64,000 nt of DNA from Pyxidicoccus caerfyrddinensis (lineage in GTDB: Bacteria > Myxococcota > Myxococcia > Myxococcales > Myxococcaceae). The position numbers were made by a program, and so were the translations under genes. Location: positions 124,001 to 188,000 of the forward strand of contig NZ_JAAIYA010000023.1 in assembly GCF_010894405.1 (NCBI RefSeq), read 5' to 3'. Below, piece by piece: positions 17,638 through 27,507 of this stretch; the first letter of the stretch is position 1; each line of letters starts with the position of its first letter. The notes beneath the pieces were generated by a model, which worked only from the letters and a program-made list of their open reading frames with translations, ran no database searches and was not told where the DNA came from.

Positions 17638-19479
17638 ATGCATTTCGCTGTTCCCTCGCGCACGCTGCGCACCCTGTCCCTGGTGGGCGCCTGCTCGCTG
17701 TTCGTCGCCTGTGACTCCAACGATGACCCGCCTCCCACTCCGACCCCGGTGGACACCTCGCCGCGCACGTTGACGCTGCTCCAGACGAGCGACCTGCACA
17801 CCAACATCTTCCCGTGGGACTACTTCACCGGGAAACCGGACGCGAAGCGCGGCCTCGCCAGGGTGGCCACGCTCGTCAAGCAGGAGCGGGAGAAGAACCC
17901 GGACTGCACGCTGCTCGTCGACACCGGTGACACCATCCAGGGCTCGCCGCTGGGCACCTACTACGCCCTGGTGGACAACGCGCCCAAGCACCCCATGGCC
18001 ACCGCCATGAACGAGCTGGGCTACGTCGCCATGGCCCTGGGCAACCACGAGTTCAACTACGGCCAGGGCGTCCTCAACAAGTTCAAGAGCGAGGCGAACT
18101 TCCCCCTCCTCGGCGCCAACGTGCGCAAGAGCGCGGACGGCTCCGCGGCCTTCACCCCGTATGTGATGACCACGGTGTGCGGCGTGAAGGTCGGCATCCT
18201 CGGCCTGGTGACGCCGGGCGTGGCGACGTGGGAGCGCAAGGACAACATCACCGGGCTGCGCTTCGATGACCCGCTGGAGACCGCGAAGGCCTACGTGCCG
18301 GAGATGAAGAAGGCCGGCGCGGACGTGGTGGTGGTGGCCATCCATAGCGGCCCGGACAAGCAGCCCGTCGGCAGCGCGACCAGCCCCGAGTCGTGGCTCG
18401 CGGACTACGCGGACGCCACGAAGTGGACCGACCGGGGCAACCTCCCCGGTGAGAACGAGGCCGTGCAGATCGCCCAGCAGGTGGCGGACGTGGACGTGCT
18501 CCTCACCGGCCACACCCACCAGCCCATCCCGAAGATGCTGCTGAAGAACCAGGACGGCCGCGAGGTCCTCCTCACGCAGCCCAACCGCTGGGGCAGCCAC
18601 CTGGCTCACGTGCAGCTCAACGTCACCTGGAACGACGGGCGCTGGGGCGTGGACACGCACGACTCGCAGCTCCTCGCGGTGGACGACAAGGTGGCGGAGG
18701 ATGCCACCGTCAAGCAGCTCACCCAGGCCTACCACGACACCACGGTGGCCTACGTGAACCAGAAGATCGGCAGCACCACCGCGGCCTTCACGGGCGGCTT
18801 CGCGGGACGCTACGTGGACGGCCCGCTGGCGGACCTGCTCAACACCGTGCAGGAGGAGGCCGCGGAAGAGGCCGGCTTCCCCGTGGACCTGTCCGCGACC
18901 GCCCTGTTCAGCAACAACGTCGCGCTGCCGGCGGGGGACGTCACCCTGCGCGATGCCTACAGCGTCTACATCTACGACAACACGCTGTACGTGATGGAGA
19001 TCAACGGCTCCATCCTCCGGCGCGCGCTGGAGATGAACACGCTGTACTTCAAGCAGCTCGACGCGGCCAACCTGCCCGCGAAGCCCGAGGACGCGAAGGC
19101 CACCATGCCCGTCGTCGCGGACTACAACTGGGACCTCTACTCGCGCATCGAGTACGGCTACGACCTGACGAAGCCCGCGGGCTCCCGGCTCACGCACCTG
19201 CGCTTCCAGGGCCAGGACGTCCGGGACGACCAGGTCTTCCGCATCGCCGTGAACAACTACCGCGGCGGTGGCGGCGGCGGGTACAGCATGTTCAAGGAAG
19301 GCCTCCTGCTGTGGTCCTCCGCGGACGGCGTGCGGGATTACGTCGCGCGCTACATGCAGGAGCACCAGGGCCTGTCACCGGACGCGGTGAACACCTGCAA
19401 CTTCACGCTCGCGCCCGACCTCTACACGCCGTACTTCCAGGCCACGCTCGGCCCCGCGAAGTGCCTCACCGTGAAGTGA
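17638..19479 (+). CDS. 5'-nucleotidase/UDP-sugar hydrolase-family lipoprotein
   Basis: A 613-residue surface lipoprotein (lipobox LFVAC, Cys25). The N-terminal metallophosphatase domain shows the two-metal motifs: LLQTSDLHTN, LLVDTGDTIQG, MALGNHEFNYG, VVVAIHSGPD and LLTGHTHQPI. The C-terminal 5'-nucleotidase domain includes FSNNVALPAGDVTLRDAY and NNYRGGGGGGYSMF, which form the substrate pocket. It would hydrolyse nucleotides, UDP-sugars or cyclic nucleotides outside the cytoplasm. Size matches UshA/CpdB-like enzymes. A strong hairpin follows the stop codon. Confidence 0.92.
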   Translation: MHFAVPSRTLRTLSLVGACSLFVACDSNDDPPPTPTPVDTSPRTLTLLQTSDLHTNIFPWDYFTGKPDAKRGLARVATLVKQEREKNPDCTLLVDTGDTIQGSPLGTYYALVDNAPKHPMATAMNELGYVAMALGNHEFNYGQGVLNKFKSEANFPLLGANVRKSADGSAAFTPYVMTTVCGVKVGILGLVTPGVATWERKDNITGLRFDDPLETAKAYVPEMKKAGADVVVVAIHSGPDKQPVGSATSPESWLADYADATKWTDRGNLPGENEAVQIAQQVADVDVLLTGHTHQPIPKMLLKNQDGREVLLTQPNRWGSHLAHVQLNVTWNDGRWGVDTHDSQLLAVDDKVAEDATVKQLTQAYHDTTVAYVNQKIGSTTAAFTGGFAGRYVDGPLADLLNTVQEEAAEEAGFPVDLSATALFSNNVALPAGDVTLRDAYSVYIYDNTLYVMEINGSILRRALEMNTLYFKQLDAANLPAKPEDAKATMPVVADYNWDLYSRIEYGYDLTKPAGSRLTHLRFQGQDVRDDQVFRIAVNNYRGGGGGGYSMFKEGLLLWSSADGVRDYVARYMQEHQGLSPDAVNTCNFTLAPDLYTPYFQATLGPAKCLTVK

Positions 19480-19490
19480 CGTAGCCACCA

Positions 19491-19545
19491 GGGAGGCCCG
19501 GTGGACAGCCCTCCTCCCCGGAGGGCACGTCCCACCGGGCCTCCC
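19491..19545 (+). terminator. Hairpin terminator after the 5'-nucleotidase gene
   Basis: Perfect 14-bp arms GGGAGGCCCGGTGG (19491-19504) and CCACCGGGCCTCCC (19532-19545) enclose an inner hairpin CCCTCC/GGAGGG. There is no long T-run, so termination may be inefficient. Confidence 0.6.
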
Positions 19546-20324
19546 GTGTTCCCCACGAACATGAACTTCAACGAGGTCATCGCCAACCGGGGCCTGGAGC
19601 AGGCGTTCCGCGACATGGGGCAGGAGTTCGCGGGCATCGTGAAGATTGGACGCACGCAGCTGCAGGACGCCGTGCCGATGACGCTCCAGCAGGAGTTCGA
19701 AGGCTTCGCCGTCACGCTGGCCGAGGAGCACGCGAGCCTGACGGACGTCACCCGCCGCCTGGGGGAGATCAACCTGGGGGCGACGGCGATTGGCACCGGC
19801 ATCGCGGCGGACCCGCGCTTCGCGGAGGCGGCCCGCAGGCACCTGGCGGACATCACCGGGCGCCTCATCGTCACCGCGCCCGACCTGATTGAAGCGACCA
19901 CCGACGTGGGCGTCTTCATGGAGGTGTCCGGCACCCTCAAGCGCAGCGCGATGAAGCTCTCGAAGATCTGCAATGACCTGCGGCTGCTCGGCTCCGGCCC
20001 CCAGGCGAGCTTCAACGAAATCAACCTCCCGCCCCGGCAGGCGGGCTCCAGCGTCATGCCGGGCAAGGTGAACCCGGTCATCCCGGAGGTCGTCAACGAG
20101 GTGGCCTTCGTGGTCGCCGGGGGAGACGTGACGCTGACCATGGCCGCGGAGGCGGGACAGTTCCAGCTCAACGCCTTCGGGCCGGTCATGGCTCACGTGC
20201 TGTTCGAGGACCTCAAGTACATGACCGCCGCCATGGCGACGCTGCGCGTGAACTGCGTGACGGGCATCACCGCCAACAAGGAGCGGCTCGCGCGCCAGGT
20301 CGACTCCTTCGTGAGCGCCCACTC
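19546..20324 (+). pseudogene. aspA: Aspartate ammonia-lyase remnant
   Basis: Fragments of an aspartase/fumarase-superfamily enzyme in one frame. TNMNFNEVIANRGLE (family N-terminal third) is joined directly to FAGIVKIGRTQLQDAVPMTL, so roughly 40-50 residues are missing. The signature loop SSVMPGKVNPVIPEVV is intact, and the frame continues to GITANKERLARQVD. At 20325 it runs into an IS91-like fragment that removes the C-terminus. There is no valid start or N-terminus. Three lesions (5' loss, internal deletion, 3' replacement) argue this is not functional. Confidence 0.85.
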
Positions 20325-20735
20325 CGAGTGGACTGGGCCGGGCTGCTACGTAGGGCGTTCGCCCTGGACGTGTTCGGTTGCTTGAGGTGCGGAGGCAGGC
20401 TTGAGGGTGTTGGCGTCCGTGAAGGGAGCAGGAGGGGTGAGAGCGATTGTGGAGCACCTGGGGTTGCCCACGGCGAGTACGCGGTGGGCCCCCTGAGCGA
20501 GGGCCACCCCCGGCCGCGGGGTGTTGAGGCTCAAGACAGCTTGAAGCTCAAGACAGCCAAGAGGCCCCTGGCCCCCGCCGCGCCCCTCATGGGAGGGCGG
20601 CCTGGGCAGGCGTGTACCCCGAGGGGGCTGAGCAGTCTCTCCACCGGCCTGGCGCACAGCCTACACGTCCCCTTCAGCGGCTCTCCTCGACCCCTGTACA
20701 CCAGCCCTCACCTTCAACAGGCCTCCCATTCGCCC
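20325..20735 (+). mobile_element. Decayed IS91-like element: transposase 3' end plus tail
   Basis: 20325-20469 encodes the C-terminus of an IS91/PF04986-type transposase: DWAGLLRRAFALDVFGCLRC then GGRL. One extra T puts RVLASVKGAGGVRAIVEHLG into the next frame, so the copy is dead. The first 145 bp are identical to 38569-38713, including that frameshift. The non-coding tail (20470-20735) supplies the pattern shared by the other scraps in the window. It replaced the 3' end of the aspA remnant. Confidence 0.8.
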
Positions 20736-21080
20736 TTCTGTGAAGCGGCCCCCGAATCAGGCACCTTGCCTCGTCTCACTTTCAACAACAGACGCTTTCA
20801 AGCAATACTTTCCTTCTGCCCCGCGCCACCGCGGAGGCCCAAAGGCAATCGCCTCCTGCGTGCCACCTGACTTCAAGCCCCTCTCCGCGAGGTTTCTTCA
20901 GCCTTCTGTTCGCGCTCGACTTGGGGCGGGCGGTGCCGCCGACGCATGGGGAGATTCGAAAGCGGGGGCGCCCTCTATACGGCGGCCCTGAGTTGCTGGC
21001 CAAGGGCGAATACGCGCTCACCCGCTCATCGAAACCTATGGGAGAGGTCGCTGCTCGTCAGGCGGCTGACGGGGACGACC
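20736..21080. other. Non-coding flank between IS91-like scrap and IS110 transposase
   Basis: No gene is supported. Part of this should be the right-hand, transposase-downstream end of the IS110 element. In IS1111-type members the bridge RNA is encoded on this side, but I cannot define the element boundary or the RNA by eye. Confidence 0.4.
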
Positions 21081-22115
21081 TCATGCAGCGGCCTCCATCT
21101 CTGCTGGCTTCGGCGGTTGGTACTCCGTCCCATCGCGCATCATCGCGAAGAGGATTCCAGCCAGCCGTCGCGCCAGCGCCACCACGGCTGTCTTCTTGCC
21201 GCGCCTGGCGGCAATCCGTTCGGCCCATTCTCGCAGGTGCGCCGTCTGGGGGTTCTTCCCCCACAGCAGCGAGAGGGCCACCTGGACCAGCAACCAGCGC
21301 ACCCGCTCGTTGCCTGCCTTGGTGATGGGGCCTTTGTGCTGCTTCTCCCCGCTACTCCTCTCGCTGGGGACCAGGCCCAGGTACGCCTCCACCTGATGCG
21401 GCCCCGAGAAGCGCGTGGGGTCATCCACCGCGGACGCGAAGGCACACGCTGTCACCGGCCCCACTTGGGGCATCGTGCACAAGCGTGCCACCTGCGCATC
21501 CTGCCGGGCCAGACGTCCGAGCACTCCGTCCAGAAAGGCAATCTGCGCGTTGAGGTGCAGCATGAGGCTCAGCAGCGGGGCGACCTCCGCCCTCAGCCTG
21601 CCCGGCAGGGCCAGCGCCGCCACCCGTGCCACGAACGCCTCCGCCCCGCCGTCCGCCACTCGCAGGCCCTCGCGCCTCACCCGCGCGCTCACCAGGGAGA
21701 TATACCGGGTGCGCGTGCGCACCAGGGCTTCGCGCACGGCCAGCTGGGCTCGCTGGTGCCGACTCTCGTCCGAAGCGCGGTGCGCGGGCCGGTACGCCCC
21801 CAGCTTGCACGCCTCCGCCAAGGTCCGGGCGTCCCGCTTGTCCGTCTTCACCCGGCGGCTGCGGGTGGCGTACATGGCAGCGTAGTTCGGGTCGGCCACC
21901 ACCACCTCGTGCCCCAGCTCTTCCAGGCACCGCGCCACCCACTCGCTCTCGGTCGAGGACTCCAGCAGGACCCGTGCCTTGGGGCGCTTGCCCAGTAGCT
22001 CGCCCAACCGCTCCCGTTGCGTGCGCAGGCGCTGTTCCAGCACCACCTCGCCCTCCTCCGACAGGATGCATACCTGACTGTCCCGCTTGTGCACGTCGGT
22101 GCCGATGAACTCCAT
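21081..22115 (-). CDS. IS110-family transposase, apparently intact
   Basis: A 344-residue DEDD recombinase. The N-terminal RuvC-like domain begins FIGTDVHKRDSQVCIL (first Asp) and continues with KARVLLESSTESEWVA (Glu) and the acidic pair in RRVKTDKRDARTLAEA. The C-terminal Tnp_20 domain reads LCTMPQVGPVTACAFAS, then FSGPHQVEAYLGLVPSERSS and KAGNERVRWLLVQ with the conserved Ser. Length is normal and no frameshift is seen. These elements are guided by a bridge RNA encoded in the element end. It sits between the aspA remnant/IS91-like scrap and the 5'-truncated hutH. Confidence 0.92.
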   Translation of the reverse strand: MEFIGTDVHKRDSQVCILSEEGEVVLEQRLRTQRERLGELLGKRPKARVLLESSTESEWVARCLEELGHEVVVADPNYAAMYATRSRRVKTDKRDARTLAEACKLGAYRPAHRASDESRHQRAQLAVREALVRTRTRYISLVSARVRREGLRVADGGAEAFVARVAALALPGRLRAEVAPLLSLMLHLNAQIAFLDGVLGRLARQDAQVARLCTMPQVGPVTACAFASAVDDPTRFSGPHQVEAYLGLVPSERSSGEKQHKGPITKAGNERVRWLLVQVALSLLWGKNPQTAHLREWAERIAARRGKKTAVVALARRLAGILFAMMRDGTEYQPPKPAEMEAAA

Positions 22116-22229
22116 GGCCCACTCCCCCTACCTCGGCGGTCTTGTTCCGCCGCGGCAATCTAGGGCTCGGTGGGCCTCCCTCCACGTCTGTGGCTGGCCG
22201 GCCGCTTCATCTCCTCTATGCTCAGCTGC

Positions 22230-23119
<890 letters not shown>

Positions 23120-23121
23120 GG

Positions 23122-23151
23122 CCACGGGTTCAAGTCCCGTACTCCTCGCCA
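23122..23151 (+). repeat. Left attachment-site repeat (tRNA 3' end), attL/attR candidate
   Basis: A 30-bp sequence identical to 33774-33803. It reads as the T-arm and acceptor end of a tRNA: stem ACGGG, loop TTCAAGT, stem CCCGT, then ACTCCTC-G-CCA. The 5' half of the tRNA is not present upstream, where hutH ends instead. It is followed by a terminator and the integrase gene, as expected for a tRNA-targeted tyrosine integrase. Confidence 0.85.
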
Positions 23152-23156
23152 TTGAG

Positions 23157-23196
23157 AGCCCAGCAATCCTCAGGGGTTGCTGGGCTTTTCTTTTTC
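23157..23196. terminator. Rho-independent terminator between att site and integrase gene
   Basis: Stem AGCCCAGCAA / TTGCTGGGCT with a 10-nt loop, followed on the plus strand by TTTTCTTTTT. It would end transcription coming from hutH or the tRNA; in the minus direction the stem follows the integrase stop codon. Confidence 0.75.
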
Positions 23197-23216
23197 CTCC
23201 GTCCCCTCATGTGCCC

Positions 23217-24431
23217 TCAGTGTGCCCCTCCGGCGTCGTTGGCTGGAGCGGCGTGGAGCTGGTGGGGCACTGGCCGGTCGAGCTGCTGCACCGCGCTCTC
23301 CCGGGCCTCCGGCGCGAGGTGGGCGTACCGCATCGTCATTTCGATGGTGGCGTGGCCCATCAGCTCCTGGATGACCTTGAGCGGGACACCCCTCATGGCG
23401 AGGTGGCTGCCGTAGGTATGGCGCAGGTCGTGCCAGGTGATGCGCCCCTGCTCGCGGCTGATGCCCGCCCGGCTCACCGCCCGCGAGAGCCGGTGCTCCG
23501 TCATGCTCGCGGTGAGCGGCTGGCCGTCCGGCTGGCAGAACACGTAGGGGCCGCGCAGGTGCCGGTGCCCCTTGAGTGCGCCCACCACCGAGCCGGGAAG
23601 GTCCACCGTCCGTCCCCGTCCGCCCTTGGGCAGCCCCGTCACTCCTTGCCAGATGGAGCGCCGCACCTGGAGCTTGCCGCGCTGCAAGTCCACGTCGCTC
23701 CACTGGAGCCCGATCAACTCCCCATGCCGCAGCCCCGTCTTGAGCGCCAACAGGACCAACGTACGCCACTCCGGCTCGGCGGTGTTGAGCAGGCGCTCGG
23801 CTTCCTCGAAGGTGAGGAAGTCAAAGGCGGGCTTGTCCGTCTTGAAGAGCTTCACGCGCGGGACGTGTTGGAGCACGCCCTGTTCCTGGGCCAATGCGAG
23901 CAACTTGTGCAGCACGGTCAGGACGTTGTTGATGGACTTGAGGCTCAGGAGCTTCACCCCGGCCCCCTTGCGCTTGCGCAGGGCATCCTTCGAGGGGGCG
24001 TCCTTCCTTCCGGGAATGCCCGCAGGCTTCTTCCGCATCGCGGCCTTGAAGTCTTCGATCTCCGCTGGACCGATGGCGTCAAGAGGCATGTTCCCGAACA
24101 CGGGGAGCAGGTGGTCATCAAGAATTTGCCGCTTGGTGACGACGCTGGAGTGCTTGTTGTTGTTCTCGCTGTACGTGATGAAGCGCGGGACGAACTCTCC
24201 GAGGGTGAGGACCCAGCCCGGCTCGCTCTGCTTCTCCTTCCCGAAGGTGCCGGTCAGGAGGGCTTGGCGGACTTGACGCTCGTACTCTTCAGCGCCCCGG
24301 CGGGTGTTGATGGGCGATGCCTTGCGGACTCGCTCCACCCTCCCGTTGGGGTGCTGGTACTTCACGTCCACCCACCACGCCTCCTGCACCTTGCCCTCCT
24401 TCGTCTTCCACTTCCGCAGCCTGACGCTCAT
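23217..24431 (-). CDS. int: Tyrosine site-specific integrase of the tRNA-bounded element
   Basis: A 404-residue recombinase. The N-terminus is an arm-type DNA-binding region (VRLRKWKTKEGKVQEAWWVD), followed by a SAM-like core-binding domain and the catalytic domain. Active-site residues are seen as Arg in KTGLRHGELIGLQW, HxxR in ITWHDLRHTYGSHLA, His in LMGHATIEM and the nucleophile Tyr in MRYAHL. The start at 24431 overlaps the upstream HTH gene by 4 bp (ATGA). It lies 66 bp inside the left att repeat and should excise and integrate the 10.7-kb element. Confidence 0.93.
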   Translation of the reverse strand: MSVRLRKWKTKEGKVQEAWWVDVKYQHPNGRVERVRKASPINTRRGAEEYERQVRQALLTGTFGKEKQSEPGWVLTLGEFVPRFITYSENNNKHSSVVTKRQILDDHLLPVFGNMPLDAIGPAEIEDFKAAMRKKPAGIPGRKDAPSKDALRKRKGAGVKLLSLKSINNVLTVLHKLLALAQEQGVLQHVPRVKLFKTDKPAFDFLTFEEAERLLNTAEPEWRTLVLLALKTGLRHGELIGLQWSDVDLQRGKLQVRRSIWQGVTGLPKGGRGRTVDLPGSVVGALKGHRHLRGPYVFCQPDGQPLTASMTEHRLSRAVSRAGISREQGRITWHDLRHTYGSHLAMRGVPLKVIQELMGHATIEMTMRYAHLAPEARESAVQQLDRPVPHQLHAAPANDAGGAH

Positions 24432-24649
24432 CGCTTCTCTCCGAGCGCAGGACCGCTGTGACCCGGCATCCAACGTAGCAAGACGACGCGGCGGATGCGG
24501 ATGGAACGTCCGAGTTGGAGGACTCCGGGCACCTGTCCGAGCCGGATCGACTCGTAGAGCGTCTTCCGGTTCACGCGCAGGAGTGCTGCGGCCTCTTCGA
24601 CGGTCAGGAACTCGGGCGCGCTGGAGCCCGCTGCCGTGGGCACGTTCAT
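24428..24649 (-). CDS. Excisionase-like helix-turn-helix protein
   Basis: A 73-residue protein with a MerR/excisionase-type winged helix: EFLTVEEAAALLRVNRKTLY, then ESIRLGQVPGVLQLGRSIR. Proteins of this kind bend DNA at att sites and set recombination direction, or regulate the integrase gene. It overlaps the helicase gene and the integrase gene by 4 bp each, so it is part of a coupled operon. Confidence 0.85.
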   Translation of the reverse strand: MNVPTAAGSSAPEFLTVEEAAALLRVNRKTLYESIRLGQVPGVLQLGRSIRIRRVVLLRWMPGHSGPALGEKR

Positions 24650-26181
24650 CGTGTGGCTCCGCTCCCGTTGGTGGGCGTAGCGTGGCCCGGCGTGGGCTCC
24701 GCTGACGAGTGCGAGGCGCCAGCGCTCACCCCGGCAGCGCTACGTGGTCCCGTGAGAGGAACGACCTTCGTTGCGAACGCCGCTGCATCGTCGCCCGTCT
24801 GGTGCCACGGAGGTAGCCAGCCCCGCGTCTTGCTGTCGCGCTGCTCAGTCCAGCCCGCCGATTTCAACGCGGCCAGGAAGGTTCGTTTCTGAGGCGGATG
24901 CTTCTGCCCCACCACACGGCAGAAGCCGCAGACCGCCGCGTACAGCGCGTCGTTCGTGAACGCCTTGGTCTTTCCCACCTGAGCGCCGCCCCGGTGCATC
25001 ACGTTGGCCTGCGGGCTGTTCATCGCCCAGTCGCGAAGCTGCCCATCCCCATCTGGGCTCTCTTTGAGTTCGCGCAGGAACTGCTCCGTCACCGGCTCGC
25101 TGAGTTGCTGAAGCTCCATGCGGGACTCGTTCGCGTGAGGGCGCCTGACTCGCCGCAGGTCCACGGCGCGGATGCCCATGGCGTGAGCAAAGGCGGCCAC
25201 CTGACGCATGAACTCCGGCGTAAAGGCGTCGTCCTCACCGGGCGCGTGCAGCGATTCCAAGAACTCCCGATGCGTCATGCCGAGGTCCGGGTGCTGATAC
25301 TCGGCGGGCTTGTTCTTGTTGTGGAACACCGTCCAGCGGCGGTCGTTCTCCTCGATTTCGATGGGCTTCGTTCGGTTGGTAGCGGCGAGGAGCCCGGCGC
25401 GGTTGGATGCTGGGGTTCGGGGAACGCCCTTGCTCTCCAGGAAGACCTCGCTATCGGTGATCATCGCCTTGAGCCCGTCGCCGAGCGAACCGCCACGCTT
25501 GTGGTTGTCGAGCAGCTCGTTGGCGAAGATGAGGAGCTTCGTAGCGAAGTGGAGGTTGTAGGGCTTGGCCAGGTCCGCCTCGCCAATCTGGACGCAGTTG
25601 GAGGGCCCCAGCAGGTGCGCGAGCACGCGATAGAGCACGTTCTTTCCGGAGCCCGGGGGCCCTTGCAGAAGGATGGCGGTGCCCGGCCTGGAGCCCGGAT
25701 TCTGCACCTTGAACGCGATCCAGTTGAGCAGCCAGTCAAGGCCGGCTTCGTCTTCGGCGAGCCAGAGCAGAACGCGGCGCACGTCGGACCAATCGCCCGA
25801 AACCGGCACGAGCGTAGGAGCCTCCCAGGTGTTGACCGCGAGCGTCTCGTCCTTGCGCATGAGGAGATCGGGCGCGTTCGGCTTGCACTCAATGGCCATG
25901 ACGCCCGCGCAGAGACCCGGCACGTTGGGTGAAGCGGCCAACGGGCTGACTCCACGCGGCCACATATTTCGCGGGTCCACCAGCCCTCGCAGAATCAGGT
26001 AGTCCTCGGCTGCCTTCTGCGTCAGGAACTCCGGAGCGAAGCCGCGCCCATCGTGGCGCCGTGCAAGGTAGCGCTCCAGCGGAACGACCTTCACGAGCGG
26101 CAACTTAGCGACCTGGGCAAGCGCTGCTTCCGTGTCGGCTGCGTGGGCCAGCGCGTCACCGGGATGGATGGTCGTGCTCAT
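24646..26181 (-). CDS. SF3-type helicase (phage/plasmid D5-like primase-helicase family)
   Basis: A 511-residue ATPase resembling DUF5906/D5-like replicative helicases of phages and satellites. The Walker A is LLQGPPGSGKN (~residue 172); Walker B and adjacent motifs follow in LLIFANELLDNHK; an SF3-like motif C is in RAGLLAATNRTKPIEIEEND. It probably unwinds the element origin with the upstream primase. The start at 26181 follows the 4-bp overlap with the primase gene; the frame is open further upstream but that would overlap the primase coding region. The Ser/Pro-rich C-terminal tail is likely disordered. Confidence 0.82.
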   Translation of the reverse strand: MSTTIHPGDALAHAADTEAALAQVAKLPLVKVVPLERYLARRHDGRGFAPEFLTQKAAEDYLILRGLVDPRNMWPRGVSPLAASPNVPGLCAGVMAIECKPNAPDLLMRKDETLAVNTWEAPTLVPVSGDWSDVRRVLLWLAEDEAGLDWLLNWIAFKVQNPGSRPGTAILLQGPPGSGKNVLYRVLAHLLGPSNCVQIGEADLAKPYNLHFATKLLIFANELLDNHKRGGSLGDGLKAMITDSEVFLESKGVPRTPASNRAGLLAATNRTKPIEIEENDRRWTVFHNKNKPAEYQHPDLGMTHREFLESLHAPGEDDAFTPEFMRQVAAFAHAMGIRAVDLRRVRRPHANESRMELQQLSEPVTEQFLRELKESPDGDGQLRDWAMNSPQANVMHRGGAQVGKTKAFTNDALYAAVCGFCRVVGQKHPPQKRTFLAALKSAGWTEQRDSKTRGWLPPWHQTGDDAAAFATKVVPLTGPRSAAGVSAGASHSSAEPTPGHATPTNGSGATR

Positions 26182-27500
26182 TGCTCGCCCCCATTGCGAT
26201 GGCCCGCGCTGGCCGCCAGCCCCAGAGCACGGCGCCATTCCGCGTACTCCGCTTCCCGTTGGGCCACTCTCTGGCGGTCCCATTGCGTGAGCTTGGCGCG
26301 AGCCCCACGCAACCCTCGCAGCGCCTCACCCCACACGTCACGGGAGGGCTCCAGCCGCACGAGCGCATCGAGCGAGCGGCGCGCGATTTCAAGGAGGCTT
26401 GCCGAACTCTCCTCGGGCGTGGCCACGCGGGCGAGCATTTCGGTCAGCTTGTTGATGCCCAGGTGCCGCTGCCCGTCGAGCATGAGCACTTCGCCCGCGT
26501 CCATCTGCGCGAGAACCGTCACGGCGTCGGGACGCTTGAAGCGCCGGAGCCGCTTGCGCACATCCTTGAGGTCAGCCATCCGCGAGCCGTCCACCTGTTC
26601 TTCGTTGGGACGCTCGGCGTAGCGCGCGAAGGGCTGCCGCAGCAGGGGACCGAACTCGGCCTGCACGTCGAGCGGCTGGCCCTGGTGGTGCTCCGGGGCT
26701 GGACGTGGCAGCGCATTGGAAGGGTCCCAGCTTGGCAGGTAGTAGAGCCGCGCAACGTCCTTGCAGGAGATATCGGCCTTCAACGTGGCTTCCGTCAGGC
26801 CCCCGAGCCCCACGCACTGCATGAGGCGCGGCCAAAGGCGCTCGGACCAGCGGCTCGCCGAGCCAACGGGCACGGGTTCACTGAACGGGAAGACGACGCG
26901 GTAGCGGATGGGCTTCGCGGTGCGCCCGTAGGAGTGCGTTGGGTAGGCGAGGAACCACAACCTGCGGCGGCGCAGGCTCGCAAGCCATGCATCCAGCGCG
27001 GCCTGCGTTTCACCGTCGAAGTCCACGATGGCCAGGGTAATGTGAGAGAAGTTCGCGTTGCGGCGGTAGGGCGCTGGCGTCGGTTGCCCGTCCTTGCCCT
27101 CGTAGAGCCCATCGGCGCGGGGCGGATGCGGCTTGGCCGGGATGATGGCGCGGCCGTCCTTCTCCGGGCGCACGAGCGGAGCGGCGGCCACCTCGTAAAG
27201 AGCGGCCATCAGCTCGCCCGCTGAGCTGAACTCCACGACATCCAGACTCCCGGGCGTGAAGCGCGAGTCAGTCAGGCAGACCGTCCAGGAAGCGGGCACC
27301 TGCACAGGCCCCGACGCGAGGTTTCCCTCGTCAACATGGGACGGCATGGGGGGAGCTGTGACGGAAGTCCCAACGCGCTGGGGCTCCGTCATTGCTCCGT
27401 CACTGGGGTTTTCACTCTGTACGTGACGGAGTGACGGAACTCTCTCTTCCTTAAGGAAAATAGAGAGAGAGGGGAAGGAGATACGAGTTGCGTCAGTCAC
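26178..27500 (-). CDS. Primase-like replication protein (AEP-type candidate)
   Basis: A 440-residue protein with FSHITLAIVDFDGETQ, a hydrophobic strand followed by acidic residues as in archaeo-eukaryotic primase catalytic cores. Next come a basic segment (KPIRYRVVFPFSEPV) and KDVARLYYLPSWDP; the R/Y-rich 'asRly.lP' motif is common in plasmid and phage primases. The start is a GTG overlapping the upstream stop codon (GTGA). Its N-terminal coding region contains a cluster of TGACGGA motifs. Placement before a D5-like helicase supports a replication role; primase activity is inferred. Confidence 0.68.
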   Translation of the reverse strand: MTDATRISFPSLSIFLKEERVPSLRHVQSENPSDGAMTEPQRVGTSVTAPPMPSHVDEGNLASGPVQVPASWTVCLTDSRFTPGSLDVVEFSSAGELMAALYEVAAAPLVRPEKDGRAIIPAKPHPPRADGLYEGKDGQPTPAPYRRNANFSHITLAIVDFDGETQAALDAWLASLRRRRLWFLAYPTHSYGRTAKPIRYRVVFPFSEPVPVGSASRWSERLWPRLMQCVGLGGLTEATLKADISCKDVARLYYLPSWDPSNALPRPAPEHHQGQPLDVQAEFGPLLRQPFARYAERPNEEQVDGSRMADLKDVRKRLRRFKRPDAVTVLAQMDAGEVLMLDGQRHLGINKLTEMLARVATPEESSASLLEIARRSLDALVRLEPSRDVWGEALRGLRGARAKLTQWDRQRVAQREAEYAEWRRALGLAASAGHRNGGEQ

Positions 27501-27507
27501 TCCGTCA
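27359..27507. repeat. Cluster of six TGACGGA motifs (iteron or operator candidate)
   Basis: TGACGGA or its complement occurs at 27359-27365, 27385-27391, 27396-27402, 27424-27430, 27432-27438 and 27501-27507. Two copies are 11 bp apart, one helical turn, and the cluster sits beside an AT-rich patch (27443-27470, with CTCTCT/AGAGAG arms around TTAAGG). The layout recalls iteron-type origins, but it lies in coding sequence. Confidence 0.45.

Noticed and set aside
23122..23151. A functional tRNA gene at either repeat
   Set aside because: Only the T-arm and acceptor 3' strand are present; no D-arm, anticodon arm or 5' acceptor strand upstream of either copy.
23211..24461. Plus-strand frame opposite the integrase
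   Set aside because: The catalytic RHRY residues of the integrase are intact on the minus strand; the opposite frame has no family resemblance.
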